Shown here in pieces: positions 55,344 to 63,869 of a stretch of 64,000 nt of DNA; the stretch's first letter is position 1; each line of letters opens with the position of its first letter. Source of the DNA: USCg-Taylor sp050740455 (GTDB lineage Bacteria; Pseudomonadota; Gammaproteobacteria; JACCXJ01). Both the position numbers and the translations under genes were made by a program. Where the stretch lies: the NCBI GenBank assembly GCA_050740455.1, contig JBOIDF010000003.1, positions 31,506-95,505 on the forward strand. Direction: 5' to 3'. The notes under the pieces are model-generated. The model searched no databases and was not told the DNA's origin. It saw only the letters and a list, made by a program, of their open reading frames with translations.

Positions 55344-56282
55344 ATGCCGCGCATCTTCGTGTGCGAGTATATTACCGGCGGCGGGCTTGCGGGCAAGGCG
55401 CTCCCGATCGCGCTCGCCGCGGCGGGTGATGCCATGTTACGGGCCCTCCTCGACGATCTCCGCGCGATCCCCACGGTCAAGACGGCGACCACACGTGACG
55501 CCCGTCTTGCATCTTTGGATCCCGACATCGAGACGCGGGTTATTGTGTCTACGGGATCGGTTTGGGAGCGCTGGGAGCAATGTATCGAGGCTGCCGACGC
55601 CGTATGGCCGATCGCACCCGAGACCGGGGGTGTTTTAGAGCGTTTGAACCGCTGCGTGCTCGATAAAAACCGGATCTTGATCGGTTGCCATCCCCAAGCG
55701 GTCCAGGTTACGGCGAGCAAGTTTCGCACGGCGCACGAGCTTAAAAGGCAACATATCCCGGTGGCGGACACCACGTACCTGAATACGGATTTACCCTCTA
55801 GCGATAGCGGTTGGGTAATCAAACCGGACGATGGCGCTGGGTGTGAAGAAACCTATTATTTCCGGCGCGCGGAGGACGTCATCCGTTCCGGAAAGTGGAC
55901 CAATGGCTTGATTGTTCAGCCGTATATCCCCGGGATCCCGGCCAGTCTAAGCGTGCTGTGCTATGATGGATCGCACAGCTTACTCGCATGCAACGCGCAG
56001 CGAATACAGATAACCAACCACCGGCTCGTATATTCTGGCGTGGCGGTGAATGCGCTCGGGCATCGCCGGCATGAGTTCGAGGAATTGGTAAGCCGAATTC
56101 TGGAGGCGGTGCCGGGGCTGCGGGGCTATATAGGGATCGACCTCGTGATTACGGAATCGGGTCCTATCGTGATGGAGATCAATCCGCGCCTCACGGAGGC
56201 GTACGTAGGTTTGCGGCAGTCTCTGCGCTTTAATCCCGCCGCACCGCTAGTGAATGCCTGTATGCGGATCCCGGTGCGCTAA
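55344..56282 (+). CDS. MfnD-like ATP-grasp ligase
   Basis: A 312-residue ATP-grasp protein. It begins RIFVCEYITGGGLAGKALP, with GWVIKPDDGAGCEETYYF as the ATP-binding strand-loop and GYIGIDLVITESGPIVMEIN with the metal-binding EINPR. It resembles the predicted carboligase COG1821, the group that includes MfnD, the tyramine:glutamate ligase of methanofuran synthesis. The neighbours MfnF-like and MfnE-like support a methanofuran role. Assignment as MfnD is from memory of the family and is moderate. It starts 6 bp after the terminator. Confidence 0.75.
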   Translation: MPRIFVCEYITGGGLAGKALPIALAAAGDAMLRALLDDLRAIPTVKTATTRDARLASLDPDIETRVIVSTGSVWERWEQCIEAADAVWPIAPETGGVLERLNRCVLDKNRILIGCHPQAVQVTASKFRTAHELKRQHIPVADTTYLNTDLPSSDSGWVIKPDDGAGCEETYYFRRAEDVIRSGKWTNGLIVQPYIPGIPASLSVLCYDGSHSLLACNAQRIQITNHRLVYSGVAVNALGHRRHEFEELVSRILEAVPGLRGYIGIDLVITESGPIVMEINPRLTEAYVGLRQSLRFNPAAPLVNACMRIPVR

Positions 56283-56297
56283 GCGCGTATTCGTCTC

Positions 56298-57386
56298 GTG
56301 GCGCAAAATCAGGTGCGGGATCCGATGGAAGCAAACGCGTACCTGGGGTGGGACCTTGGCGGAGCCCACCTCAAGGTGGCTAAGGTGGGAAACGGTGGAT
56401 GCCTCCTCGGGGTCAGACAGGTTCCATGCCCCCTATGGCAGGGCTTGGATGTTTTCGATCAGGCGCTCGGGTCGGTGGTCAACGAGATCCACGGGGACGC
56501 ACATGCAGTGACCATGACCGGCGAGCTCGCAGACATCTTCCCTGATCGCTGCGAGGGTGTGCGGCGCTTGTTGGAACGCTCGATGGCGGTCCTCGGCGAT
56601 GTCCCGTTGAGCGTGTACGCGGGGAAGGCCGGTTTCGTCGCCGCGGCGGACGCCGCGCGCTATTGTTACGAGATCGCATCGGCCAATTGGCATGCAAGTG
56701 CGCATTTTGCTGCAAGGTATTGTGATCGCGGGATCTTGGTGGATATCGGCAGCACGACCACCGATATCGTCGAATTCGGCAGGGGCAACGTTTGTTTTCG
56801 CGGTTACACGGATGCTGAAAGGCTCGGCAGCGAAGAGCTTGTGTACACCGGGGTCATACGAACTCCGGTGTTTGCCGTGGTGTCGCGGGCGCCGTTCCGG
56901 GGCGAATGGCAGTCCGTCACTGCGGAGCGTTTCGCGACCATGAGCGATGTCTACACGCTTACCGGAGAGCTGTATGAATCTGCACTGAGGTTTCTAGCAC
57001 CGCATGAGACCGCCGACGGCGGGGGTAGCGACATCGAGGCCTGTGCGCGGCGCCTAGCGCGGATGCTAGGGCGCGATGCCGATGCAGGTGAACCGGATAA
57101 ATGGCGTGGGCTGGCACGTTATATTTCCGGGGTGCAGCGGCATGGAATCAGGCAGGCCCTGGAGCGCATGTTTTCCAGACGGCCCGCCGCGCAGGCCCTA
57201 CCCTTGGTCGGCGCCGGGGTCGGCCGATTTATTGTCCGTGATCTCGCGCGGCAATTGCACCATCCCTACATCGATTTCTCCGACTTGTTTCCCGAGGCCG
57301 GCGCCTACGCGGAGGGAGCGGCCCTATGCGCACCGGCCGTTGCCGTCGCGTATCTGATCCAGGATCACCCATGGGTGCGCGCATAG
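56298..57386 (+). CDS. mfnF: MfnF-like protein (hydantoinase/oxoprolinase-like, C1-linked)
   Basis: A protein of up to 362 residues of the acetate-kinase/oxoprolinase-like fold: YLGWDLGGAHLKVAKV near the N-terminus, GILVDIGSTTTDIVEFG in the middle (second phosphate-binding loop), PLVGAGVGRFIVRDLA near the end. It matches the H4MPT-linked C1 family that includes MfnF, which couples the furan and tyramine parts of methanofuran. The start is GTG 56298 or ATG 56325. pabB overlaps its end by 16 bp. Confidence 0.85.
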   Translation: MAQNQVRDPMEANAYLGWDLGGAHLKVAKVGNGGCLLGVRQVPCPLWQGLDVFDQALGSVVNEIHGDAHAVTMTGELADIFPDRCEGVRRLLERSMAVLGDVPLSVYAGKAGFVAAADAARYCYEIASANWHASAHFAARYCDRGILVDIGSTTTDIVEFGRGNVCFRGYTDAERLGSEELVYTGVIRTPVFAVVSRAPFRGEWQSVTAERFATMSDVYTLTGELYESALRFLAPHETADGGGSDIEACARRLARMLGRDADAGEPDKWRGLARYISGVQRHGIRQALERMFSRRPAAQALPLVGAGVGRFIVRDLARQLHHPYIDFSDLFPEAGAYAEGAALCAPAVAVAYLIQDHPWVRA

Positions 57387-58753
57387 AGGAGCTGAATTAT
57401 ACGCAGGATATCGGGGCGGTGTTTGCTGCATTCGCCGACCGGCCGTGGTCGATCTTTCTCGATAGCGGCGCTTACGGCGGTGAGCGCGCTCGGTACGATA
57501 TTTTTTCGGCTGAACCCTCGATAACCCTGACGACTCGGGGTCTTCGGACTGAAATCAAGACTCCGAGCGCGCTCGCGGTCTCGAAAGAGTGTCCCTTCGA
57601 GTTGCTCAAGCGATCGCTAGGAGATCCGCGTCCCGCGCCGCCGGGTCTCCCGTTCGCCGGGGGAGCCATGGGCTATTTCGGCTACGACCTGGCGCGGCGG
57701 CTAGAACGCTTACCGGTCATGGCGGCAGCCGATTTCGATGTGCCCGATATGGCCGTCGGTATCTATGACTGGGCGGTGGTGGTCGATCATGCCGAGCGGC
57801 GAACCTTCTTGGTCGCCTCGGATCACGGTTCCCGCACTCGGTTGCTCGAGATACGAGCGGCATTAGGGCGCTCGGTGAGCGACACCGCCAGACGCTCGTT
57901 TGGGATCGTCTCGCCGGTGCGCTTCAATATGACCCGGCATGAGTACGGCCGCGGCTTTCAGCGTATCAAGCGCTACCTCCGCGAGGGGGATTGTTATCAA
58001 GTCAATTTTGCTCAGCGCTTTTCCGCCTGCGTAGAGGGCGATCCCTGGCTTGCCTATCGTGCGCTCCAGTACCTCAATCCCGCACCGTTTTCGGCCTACC
58101 TGCGGCTGCCCGATCTGGTGGTGCTGAGCTCTTCGCCGGAACGCTTCCTGCGTGTACGCGACGGCGTTATCGAGACACGGCCCGTCAAGGGCACGCGTCC
58201 GCGCTCGGCGAGCAAGCTTCGCGACCAAGCACTGGCAGAGGAGCTCCGCGCGAGTGCGAAGGATCGCGCCGAGAATTTAATGATCGTCGATCTGCTACGT
58301 AACGATTTAGGCAAGAACTCGGCGCTAGGATCGGTCAAGACTCCGGCGTTGTTCGAGGTGGAAAGCTTCGCCACCGTGCACCATCTCGTCAGCACGGTGA
58401 TCGGGCGCTTAGCGATCGGACGGCATGCGCTCGATTTACTCGCCGGCTGCTTTCCGGGCGGCTCGATCACCGGGGCTCCCAAACTACGCGCGATGGAGAT
58501 CATCGAGGAGCTGGAACCGCATCGCCGCAACGTTTACTGCGGCGCCATCGGGTACATCGGCTTTGACGGCGGCATGGATACCAACATCGCCATCAGAACA
58601 CTGGTGATAAAAGATGACTGGATCTACGGCTGGGCCGGCGGAGGCATCGTCAACGATTCCGAGCCGAGTGCCGAATACCAGGAAACCTTGGACAAAGCCG
58701 AGGCCATGCTCAAACTGCTGAGCGCCGTGCCCGCGACCCATGTGGGTGGTTAA
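57371..58753 (+). CDS. pabB: Aminodeoxychorismate synthase component I
   Basis: A 460-residue chorismate-binding enzyme starting at ATG 57371. The lysine motif RPVKGTRPRSA is the PabB type (TrpE has PIAGT), followed by AKDRAENLMIVDLLRNDLGK and FPGGSITGAPKLRAMEIIEE. With an amidotransferase subunit it makes 4-amino-4-deoxychorismate, the precursor of p-aminobenzoate. Inside this cluster p-aminobenzoate supply serves the beta-RFAP synthase at 48757 as well as folate. It overlaps mfnF by 16 bp and mfnE by 14 bp. Confidence 0.93.
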   Translation: MGARIEELNYTQDIGAVFAAFADRPWSIFLDSGAYGGERARYDIFSAEPSITLTTRGLRTEIKTPSALAVSKECPFELLKRSLGDPRPAPPGLPFAGGAMGYFGYDLARRLERLPVMAAADFDVPDMAVGIYDWAVVVDHAERRTFLVASDHGSRTRLLEIRAALGRSVSDTARRSFGIVSPVRFNMTRHEYGRGFQRIKRYLREGDCYQVNFAQRFSACVEGDPWLAYRALQYLNPAPFSAYLRLPDLVVLSSSPERFLRVRDGVIETRPVKGTRPRSASKLRDQALAEELRASAKDRAENLMIVDLLRNDLGKNSALGSVKTPALFEVESFATVHHLVSTVIGRLAIGRHALDLLAGCFPGGSITGAPKLRAMEIIEELEPHRRNVYCGAIGYIGFDGGMDTNIAIRTLVIKDDWIYGWAGGGIVNDSEPSAEYQETLDKAEAMLKLLSAVPATHVGG

Positions 58754-59393
58754 GTTAGGCGGCAGCCTAGCCTACGCGAGCGAGCTGCCGCGGTGGCTCA
58801 GCGCTCTGGCCGAAGGCGCCGGGGGGCGGGCGATCATCGTGCCCGGCGGCGGGCCGTTTGCCGACCAGGTGCGCCATGCCCAATCCGAGTGGAGGTTTTC
58901 GGATGAGGCCGCGCACGCAATGGCGGTGCTTGCGATGGAACAGTTCGGTCTGATGATAACCGGGATCGAACCCCGTCTTACGCCGGTGCGGGATCGGGCG
59001 CAAATCGAGAATGCGCTCGCCTCAGGGCGCGTCGCGGTGTGGCTGCCGCGAGATATGATGCGGGGGCACGATGGAATTCCGCGCGGCTGGGGCGTGACCT
59101 CCGATAGTCTTGCCGCCTGGTTAGCCCATACGCTAGCCGCTCGGCACCTGCTATTGGTTAAATCGGTACCGGCGCCGCCGGGAGATTGGGTCGTGTCGGA
59201 GCTGGTGCGCGAGGGAATCGTGGACGCGGAATTGCCTGGGTTTCTCAGGGATGCGTCGTACACGACGTGGTGGGTCGATCGCTCACACTACTCGGAGATT
59301 GGCGCCATCATGGAGGAACGGTACGCGCCCGGAAGCCGCGTCGTTTACGCGCGTCTTGAGGGCGCTAGCGCACACACCGGAAGGCTCGCGTGA
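58740..59393 (+). CDS. mfnE: MfnE-like amino acid kinase family protein
   Basis: A 217-residue kinase-fold protein: MWVVKLGGSLAYASELPRWL, then AIIVPGGGPFADQVR, DEAAHAMAVLAMEQFGLMI and WGVTSDSLAAWLAHTLAARH. These are the motifs of the small amino-acid-kinase family member of C1 clusters, MfnE, which phosphorylates the aminomethyl-furan phosphate to the diphosphate in methanofuran synthesis. It starts 14 bp inside pabB, so it is translated with it. MfnA and MfnB partners are not in this window. Confidence 0.85.
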   Translation: MWVVKLGGSLAYASELPRWLSALAEGAGGRAIIVPGGGPFADQVRHAQSEWRFSDEAAHAMAVLAMEQFGLMITGIEPRLTPVRDRAQIENALASGRVAVWLPRDMMRGHDGIPRGWGVTSDSLAAWLAHTLAARHLLLVKSVPAPPGDWVVSELVREGIVDAELPGFLRDASYTTWWVDRSHYSEIGAIMEERYAPGSRVVYARLEGASAHTGRLA

Positions 59394-59480
59394 TTTACGG
59401 TTGTATAATGTCCCGCCCGACCGAGATAGAGGATAGAATTTGGGTTCACCGGCTGTACCGATTGCAATGCATAAAATCTC

Positions 59481-60965
59481 ATGACCACGCTTTTTCCGAT
59501 CATACTTGCCGGGGGTGGCGGGACGCGCCTTTGGCCGCTGTCCCGCGAGCACTACCCGAAACAGTTTTTGAAGCTCGGGAGGGCGGCGACTTTACTGCAG
59601 CAGACACTGCGGCGGCTGGATAGTCTGGCTTCGATGCCGGACAGCGCCGCCTATTCCCTGACATTACCACCACCGATCGTCGTATCTAACGAGGACCACA
59701 GGTTTCTGGTGACCGAACAGGCTCGTCAGGTGGGGGTGGAGCCAAGCAGCATCATACTCGAGCCGGTGCGCCGCAACACGGCGCCCGCGCTCACCTGCGC
59801 CGCGCTGATGTGTCAAGCGCGCAGCCCCGAGTGTGTCGTCCTCATGATGCCGGCCGATCACGTCATTCAAAACCCCGAGGCGTTTTGCCGGGCCGCTCTC
59901 AGAGGCATCGGATTGGCCCAGGATGACTATTTGGTCACCTTCGGTGTAGCGCCCACCAAACCCGAAACCGGGTACGGATACATTGAGCACGGCGCGGAGA
60001 TCGATAGGGATCGCAATGCAAGCGCTCCGCACAAAGCCTATCGAGTAAAGGCCTTTGCCGAAAAGCCCGACGCGGAGCGCGCGCAAATTTATATGAGCGC
60101 CGGGAATTGTCTCTGGAACAGCGGGATCTTCATGATGAAGGCGTCGCAATGGCTTCAAGCCATCGGGCATTACCGGCCGGACATTTTGGCCGCGTGCGAG
60201 CGGGCGTGCGCCGAGGCACAACTCGACGGCGGGTTTTACCGTATGCAACGCCAAGCGTTCGAGGCCTGTCCCAGCGATTCGATCGATTACGCGGTAATGG
60301 AAAAAGTTTCCGGCGACTCTTTTTTCCGCACGGCGATGGTGCCACTCGATGCAGGGTGGTCGGATCTCGGAGCCTGGTCGAGTCTGTGGGAGATCGCCGA
60401 GCGTGATAGCGACGGTAATGCGGTTCTTGGCGATGTCTGTGCGCTCGAGGCACGGAACAACCTGTTGCTGTCTGAATCGCGTCTCCTCGCCGTGCTCGGA
60501 TGTGATGATCTGGTCGTCGTGGAAACCGCGGATGCCGTGCTCGTGCTCCCCAAAGAGAAGGCCCAGGGGGTGAAAGAGGTGATCGCGTGGATGCAGCGGC
60601 ACGCCCGGGAAGAGCGCCTGAATCACCGCCGTGTCTACCGCCCTTGGGGAAGCTACGAGAGCATTGACCAGGGGGAGCGGTTTCAGGTCAAGCGCATCGT
60701 CGTGCAGCCGGGCGCGAAGCTGTCGCTGCAGATGCACCATCACCGCGCGGAGCACTGGATCGTCGTCAAGGGCACGGGGCGCGTGACGCGCGGGGAGGAG
60801 GAATTCCTGCTGGCGGAGAATCAATCGACGTATATCCCCCTCGGCGTCCAACACAGACTGGAAAACCCCGGAACGATCCCGCTCGAGATCATCGAGGTGC
60901 AATCGGGTGCGTACCTGGGCGAAGACGATATCGTTCGCTTCGCGGACGTGTACCATCGAGTTTAG
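59481..60965 (+). CDS. manC: Mannose-1-phosphate guanylyltransferase/mannose-6-phosphate isomerase
   Basis: A 494-residue type II bifunctional enzyme. The nucleotidyltransferase half opens with GGGGTRLWPLSREHYPKQFL and has PADHVI, GYGYIEHG and VEKPD-type (FAEKPD) motifs; the C-terminal cupin isomerase (about 375-494) has YRPWGSYESIDQGERFQVKR and LSLQMHHHRAEHWIVVKGT. It makes GDP-mannose for exopolysaccharide. A TATAAT at 59404-59409 in the 87-bp gap may be its -10. galU follows after 42 bp. Confidence 0.94.
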   Translation: MTTLFPIILAGGGGTRLWPLSREHYPKQFLKLGRAATLLQQTLRRLDSLASMPDSAAYSLTLPPPIVVSNEDHRFLVTEQARQVGVEPSSIILEPVRRNTAPALTCAALMCQARSPECVVLMMPADHVIQNPEAFCRAALRGIGLAQDDYLVTFGVAPTKPETGYGYIEHGAEIDRDRNASAPHKAYRVKAFAEKPDAERAQIYMSAGNCLWNSGIFMMKASQWLQAIGHYRPDILAACERACAEAQLDGGFYRMQRQAFEACPSDSIDYAVMEKVSGDSFFRTAMVPLDAGWSDLGAWSSLWEIAERDSDGNAVLGDVCALEARNNLLLSESRLLAVLGCDDLVVVETADAVLVLPKEKAQGVKEVIAWMQRHAREERLNHRRVYRPWGSYESIDQGERFQVKRIVVQPGAKLSLQMHHHRAEHWIVVKGTGRVTRGEEEFLLAENQSTYIPLGVQHRLENPGTIPLEIIEVQSGAYLGEDDIVRFADVYHRV

Positions 60966-61007
60966 GGATCAACGCTACGCCTTTTTCCAAGTTTTGGAGA
61001 CCTGTGC

Positions 61008-61961
61008 ATGAGTAGACCGGTAAAAAAAGCAGTCTTCCCGGTGGCGGGCCTAGGGACACGTTTCCTCCCGGCGACGAAAGCCAACCCCAAAGAGATGCTG
61101 CCCATCGTGGACAAACCACTCGTTCAATATGCTGTCGAAGAAGCGGTAGCGGCGGGTGTGACGGAGCTCGTATTCATTACCGGCCGCAATAAACGCGCGA
61201 TTCCGGATCATTTCGACAAGGCTTATGAACTGGAAGCCGAGCTAAAGAAACACAATAAGACCAAGATGCTGGATCTCGCCACCAACATTCTCCCGCCGGG
61301 CGTGTCCTGTATCTATATTCGCCAACCCGAAGCCTTAGGGCTCGGCCACGCCGTCCTTTGCGCGAGACCCGTGATCGGCAACGAACCGTTTGCCGTGGTG
61401 CTCGCCGATGACCTGATCGACGGTAATCATGCCGGCTGCCTTTCGCAGATGGTCGATCTATATTCGCGCTATAACTGCGGGGTGCTCGCCGTCGAACCCG
61501 TACCGCAAGAGGAGACCAGCAGATACGGCATTGTAGTCTCTCAAGCCATTGAACCGCGGGTCGGCAAGGTACAAAGCATCGTCGAGAAACCGCGGCCCGA
61601 GGACGCCCCCTCGAACCTGGCGGTGGTAGGCCGTTACATTCTTACGCCCGACATCATGCCGGTTCTGGCACGGACGGGACAAGACGCTCGAGGCGAGATT
61701 CAGCTCACCGACGCCATCGCGAAGCTTCTCGCCAAGAAAACCGTCCTGTCGCTAGAGTTCGAAGGGCAACGCTACGATTGCGGGTCAAAACTCGGTTTTC
61801 TGCAAGCGACGGTGGAATATGCGCTAAAACACCCGGAGGTGAGTTCGGATTTCAGGAAATACCTGGACTCGCTGTACGGCCCGTTGCACGCTCCCGAACG
61901 GGGCTCGGACACAAATGCGATGGCACATAATCCAACCAGAAAATTGCGCGACGGAGGTTAA
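61008..61961 (+). CDS. galU: UTP-glucose-1-phosphate uridylyltransferase
   Basis: A 317-residue GalU: the KKAVFPVAGLGTRFLPATKA start with the nucleotide loop, PKEMLPIVDKPLVQYAVEEA, FITGRNKRAIPDHFD, VVLADDLID and VEKPRPEDAP are diagnostic. It makes UDP-glucose for envelope and storage polysaccharides, in line with the GDP-mannose gene before it. A 136-bp gap without a visible gene follows. Confidence 0.95.
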   Translation: MSRPVKKAVFPVAGLGTRFLPATKANPKEMLPIVDKPLVQYAVEEAVAAGVTELVFITGRNKRAIPDHFDKAYELEAELKKHNKTKMLDLATNILPPGVSCIYIRQPEALGLGHAVLCARPVIGNEPFAVVLADDLIDGNHAGCLSQMVDLYSRYNCGVLAVEPVPQEETSRYGIVVSQAIEPRVGKVQSIVEKPRPEDAPSNLAVVGRYILTPDIMPVLARTGQDARGEIQLTDAIAKLLAKKTVLSLEFEGQRYDCGSKLGFLQATVEYALKHPEVSSDFRKYLDSLYGPLHAPERGSDTNAMAHNPTRKLRDGG

Positions 61962-62097
61962 TGCAATAGAATGCGCGGCGCTGAAAACAGCACAGACCGC
62001 CGCTGCGTGCGGGCCGCGTTTATAACAACTCTTCCTTGCCTCACCGCGAAGCGCCGAGAGCGTCAGCCGGGAGGCGATAACCCATGAGGAGCGACTA

Positions 62098-62535
62098 ATG
62101 CGCCACTATGAGATCGTATTTCTTGTTCACCCCGATCAGAGTGAGCAAGTCCCCGCTATGATCAACCGCTACCGTTCGATGATCGAAACGCGGGGCGGCG
62201 CTATCCACCGGCTCGAGGATTGGGGCCGCAGGCAATTGACTTACCTCATCGAGAAGGTCCACAAGGCGCATTACGTATTGATGAACGTGGAGTGCGACGG
62301 GGAGACCTTAAGGGAGCTGAACAACGCGTTCCGATTCAATGACGCGGTCATCCGTAATCTGGTAATGCGCCGGGACGAAGCGGTGACCGAGCCTTCGCTG
62401 TTAGCAAGACGCGCTGAGGACGAAGAGCCGGTCGAGGGCCCAAGACCCGTACCGGAATCGAGTGCGGTTGAAAGCCCGGATCCCGCGGATGCGCCTGCCG
62501 GAGAGGAAATAGCAGATGTTGTCCAGGTGAGGTGA
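62098..62535 (+). CDS. rpsF: 30S ribosomal protein S6
   Basis: A 145-residue S6: MRHYEIVFLVHPDQSEQVPA, EDWGRRQLTYLIEKVHKAHY and VMRRDEAVTEPS are typical. The C-terminus has a long acidic tail (about 105-145, rich in E, P, A), longer than the core fold and variable among species. An ATGAGGAG site precedes the ATG. It starts the rpsF-rpsR operon; no priB is found between them. Confidence 0.95.
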   Translation: MRHYEIVFLVHPDQSEQVPAMINRYRSMIETRGGAIHRLEDWGRRQLTYLIEKVHKAHYVLMNVECDGETLRELNNAFRFNDAVIRNLVMRRDEAVTEPSLLARRAEDEEPVEGPRPVPESSAVESPDPADAPAGEEIADVVQVR

Positions 62536-62539
62536 AAGT

Positions 62540-62764
62540 ATGTCACGATTTTTTCGTCGTAAGCGGTTTTGCCGGTTCACGGCCGAAGGTGTTAAGGAGA
62601 TCGATTACAAGGATCTAAACACGCTCAAGGGTTACCTTACGGAGACCGGCAAGATCATGCCGAGCCGCATCTCCGGCACGAAGGCGCGTTATCAACGCCA
62701 ACTGGCAACGGCCATCAAGCGGGCGAGGTTCCTCGCGCTGCTTCCCTATTGTGACTCTCATTAA
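62540..62764 (+). CDS. rpsR: 30S ribosomal protein S18
   Basis: A 74-residue S18 with RRKRFCRFTAEGVKEIDYKD, LKGYLTETGKIMPSRISGTK and YQRQLATAIKRARFLALLPY. It binds next to S6 on the platform of the small subunit. It starts 4 bp after rpsF. Confidence 0.96.
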   Translation: MSRFFRRKRFCRFTAEGVKEIDYKDLNTLKGYLTETGKIMPSRISGTKARYQRQLATAIKRARFLALLPYCDSH

Positions 62765-62808
62765 AAGCGCCACCCCCGGCCGCCGCTTGCTCGGTCCGGC
62801 GTGATGGC

Positions 62809-63735
62809 GTGAAGATCCTCGCCGAATATGTGATGCGCGGGCGCTTGCAGGCCGCGGGGGTCGCGGGTCTATGCGGTATTTTGAGCTGGCTCATGCCCCC
62901 GGTTTCCTACCTGAGCGGCGCTGCCGTCGGTCTGGTCGCGCTCCGGCACGGCGCGCGCGAGGGAACGTTTGTCATTGCCGGCGCCGCTTGTCTCAGCGGC
63001 GCGGTGGCGTTCGGCGGTTTTCGTAACCTCCTGCCGGTGGCTTCGCTCCTCGTGGCGCTGTGGCTGCCCGTATGGCTCGCGGCCCTGGTGTTGCGCGTCT
63101 CGCGCGAGCAGGGCGTGATGCTTTCAGCGGTCGGCGTGATGGCGGGGCTTTTCGTCGTTGCGATGCGCATTACGCTGAGCGACGTCGATGCCTGGTGGGA
63201 GGAGATATTGAAGCGCGTGTTTCGGCAGGCCGAGTCCGATCGCGATGTTCTCATCCCCGAGGAAATGCTCGTGGAGCTTGCCGCGGTGATGAATCCGCTT
63301 ATCGCCGCAGCCATAGAATTCAGCATCGTCGTTACCCTGCTCCTTGCACGCTGGTGGCAGGCGGCGCTCTATAACCCGGGAGGCTTCCGCACGGAGTTCG
63401 AGGTGCTGCGCTTGCCCGGGGTGCTGGCGTTTCCGACTGTGGCGATGATCACCTACTTGGTATTCGAAATCATGAGCCGGGCGCGTCCCTATGGCATGAT
63501 CGTGGATCTGGTGGTTGTGGCCTGTGTGCTTTATTGCTTTCAGGGGCTCGCGGTCGTGCACCACCAGCATCGGGCCCGGGGACATTCCAAGGCTTGGCTC
63601 GTGATTCTCTATGTGGTGCTGTTTATTACCCCGCACTACACCGTGTTCGGCCTCGCCGCTTGCGGCCTGCTGGACCAGGCGGTCAATTTCAGAGGACTAC
63701 CGCCGCCACGTTTTCGCGGGGGCGCTGCGGACTGA
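62809..63735 (+). CDS. DUF2232 membrane protein
   Basis: A 308-residue protein with about eight hydrophobic segments, including VAGLCGILSWLMPPVSYLSG, LLPVASLLVALWLPVWLAAL and GVLAFPTVAMITYLVFEIMS. It is the DUF2232 (YybS-like) protein that usually lies between rpsR and rplI in gammaproteobacteria; its function is unknown. The start is GTG 62809. rplI is expected next but instead repeats follow up to the window edge. Confidence 0.82.
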   Translation: MKILAEYVMRGRLQAAGVAGLCGILSWLMPPVSYLSGAAVGLVALRHGAREGTFVIAGAACLSGAVAFGGFRNLLPVASLLVALWLPVWLAALVLRVSREQGVMLSAVGVMAGLFVVAMRITLSDVDAWWEEILKRVFRQAESDRDVLIPEEMLVELAAVMNPLIAAAIEFSIVVTLLLARWWQAALYNPGGFRTEFEVLRLPGVLAFPTVAMITYLVFEIMSRARPYGMIVDLVVVACVLYCFQGLAVVHHQHRARGHSKAWLVILYVVLFITPHYTVFGLAACGLLDQAVNFRGLPPPRFRGGAAD

Positions 63736-63737
63736 AA

Positions 63738-63800
63738 GAGCTTGTGAATAAATCTACTGCGCAGCCCGCCCGCATCGTTGCGCGGAGCGAGCGAAAAGCC
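63738..63800 (+). repeat. Dispersed repeat, copy D
   Basis: AAGAGCTTGTGAATAAATCT followed by ACTGCGCAGCCCGCCCGC begins 3 bp after the DUF2232 stop and matches copies at 7066, 11261 and 37876. A CATATCACAC/GTGTGATG inverted repeat follows (about 63799-63836). Confidence 0.55.
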
Positions 63801-63869
63801 ATATCACACAATAGGCGAGCATGGTATGGTGTGATGTCTCGGCGCATCCGGCGATCAAAAAGCATTTTA

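Noticed and set aside
59664..60956. 430-codon frame antisense to the manC-like gene
   Set aside because: Shadow frame; the opposite strand has complete guanylyltransferase and cupin motifs.
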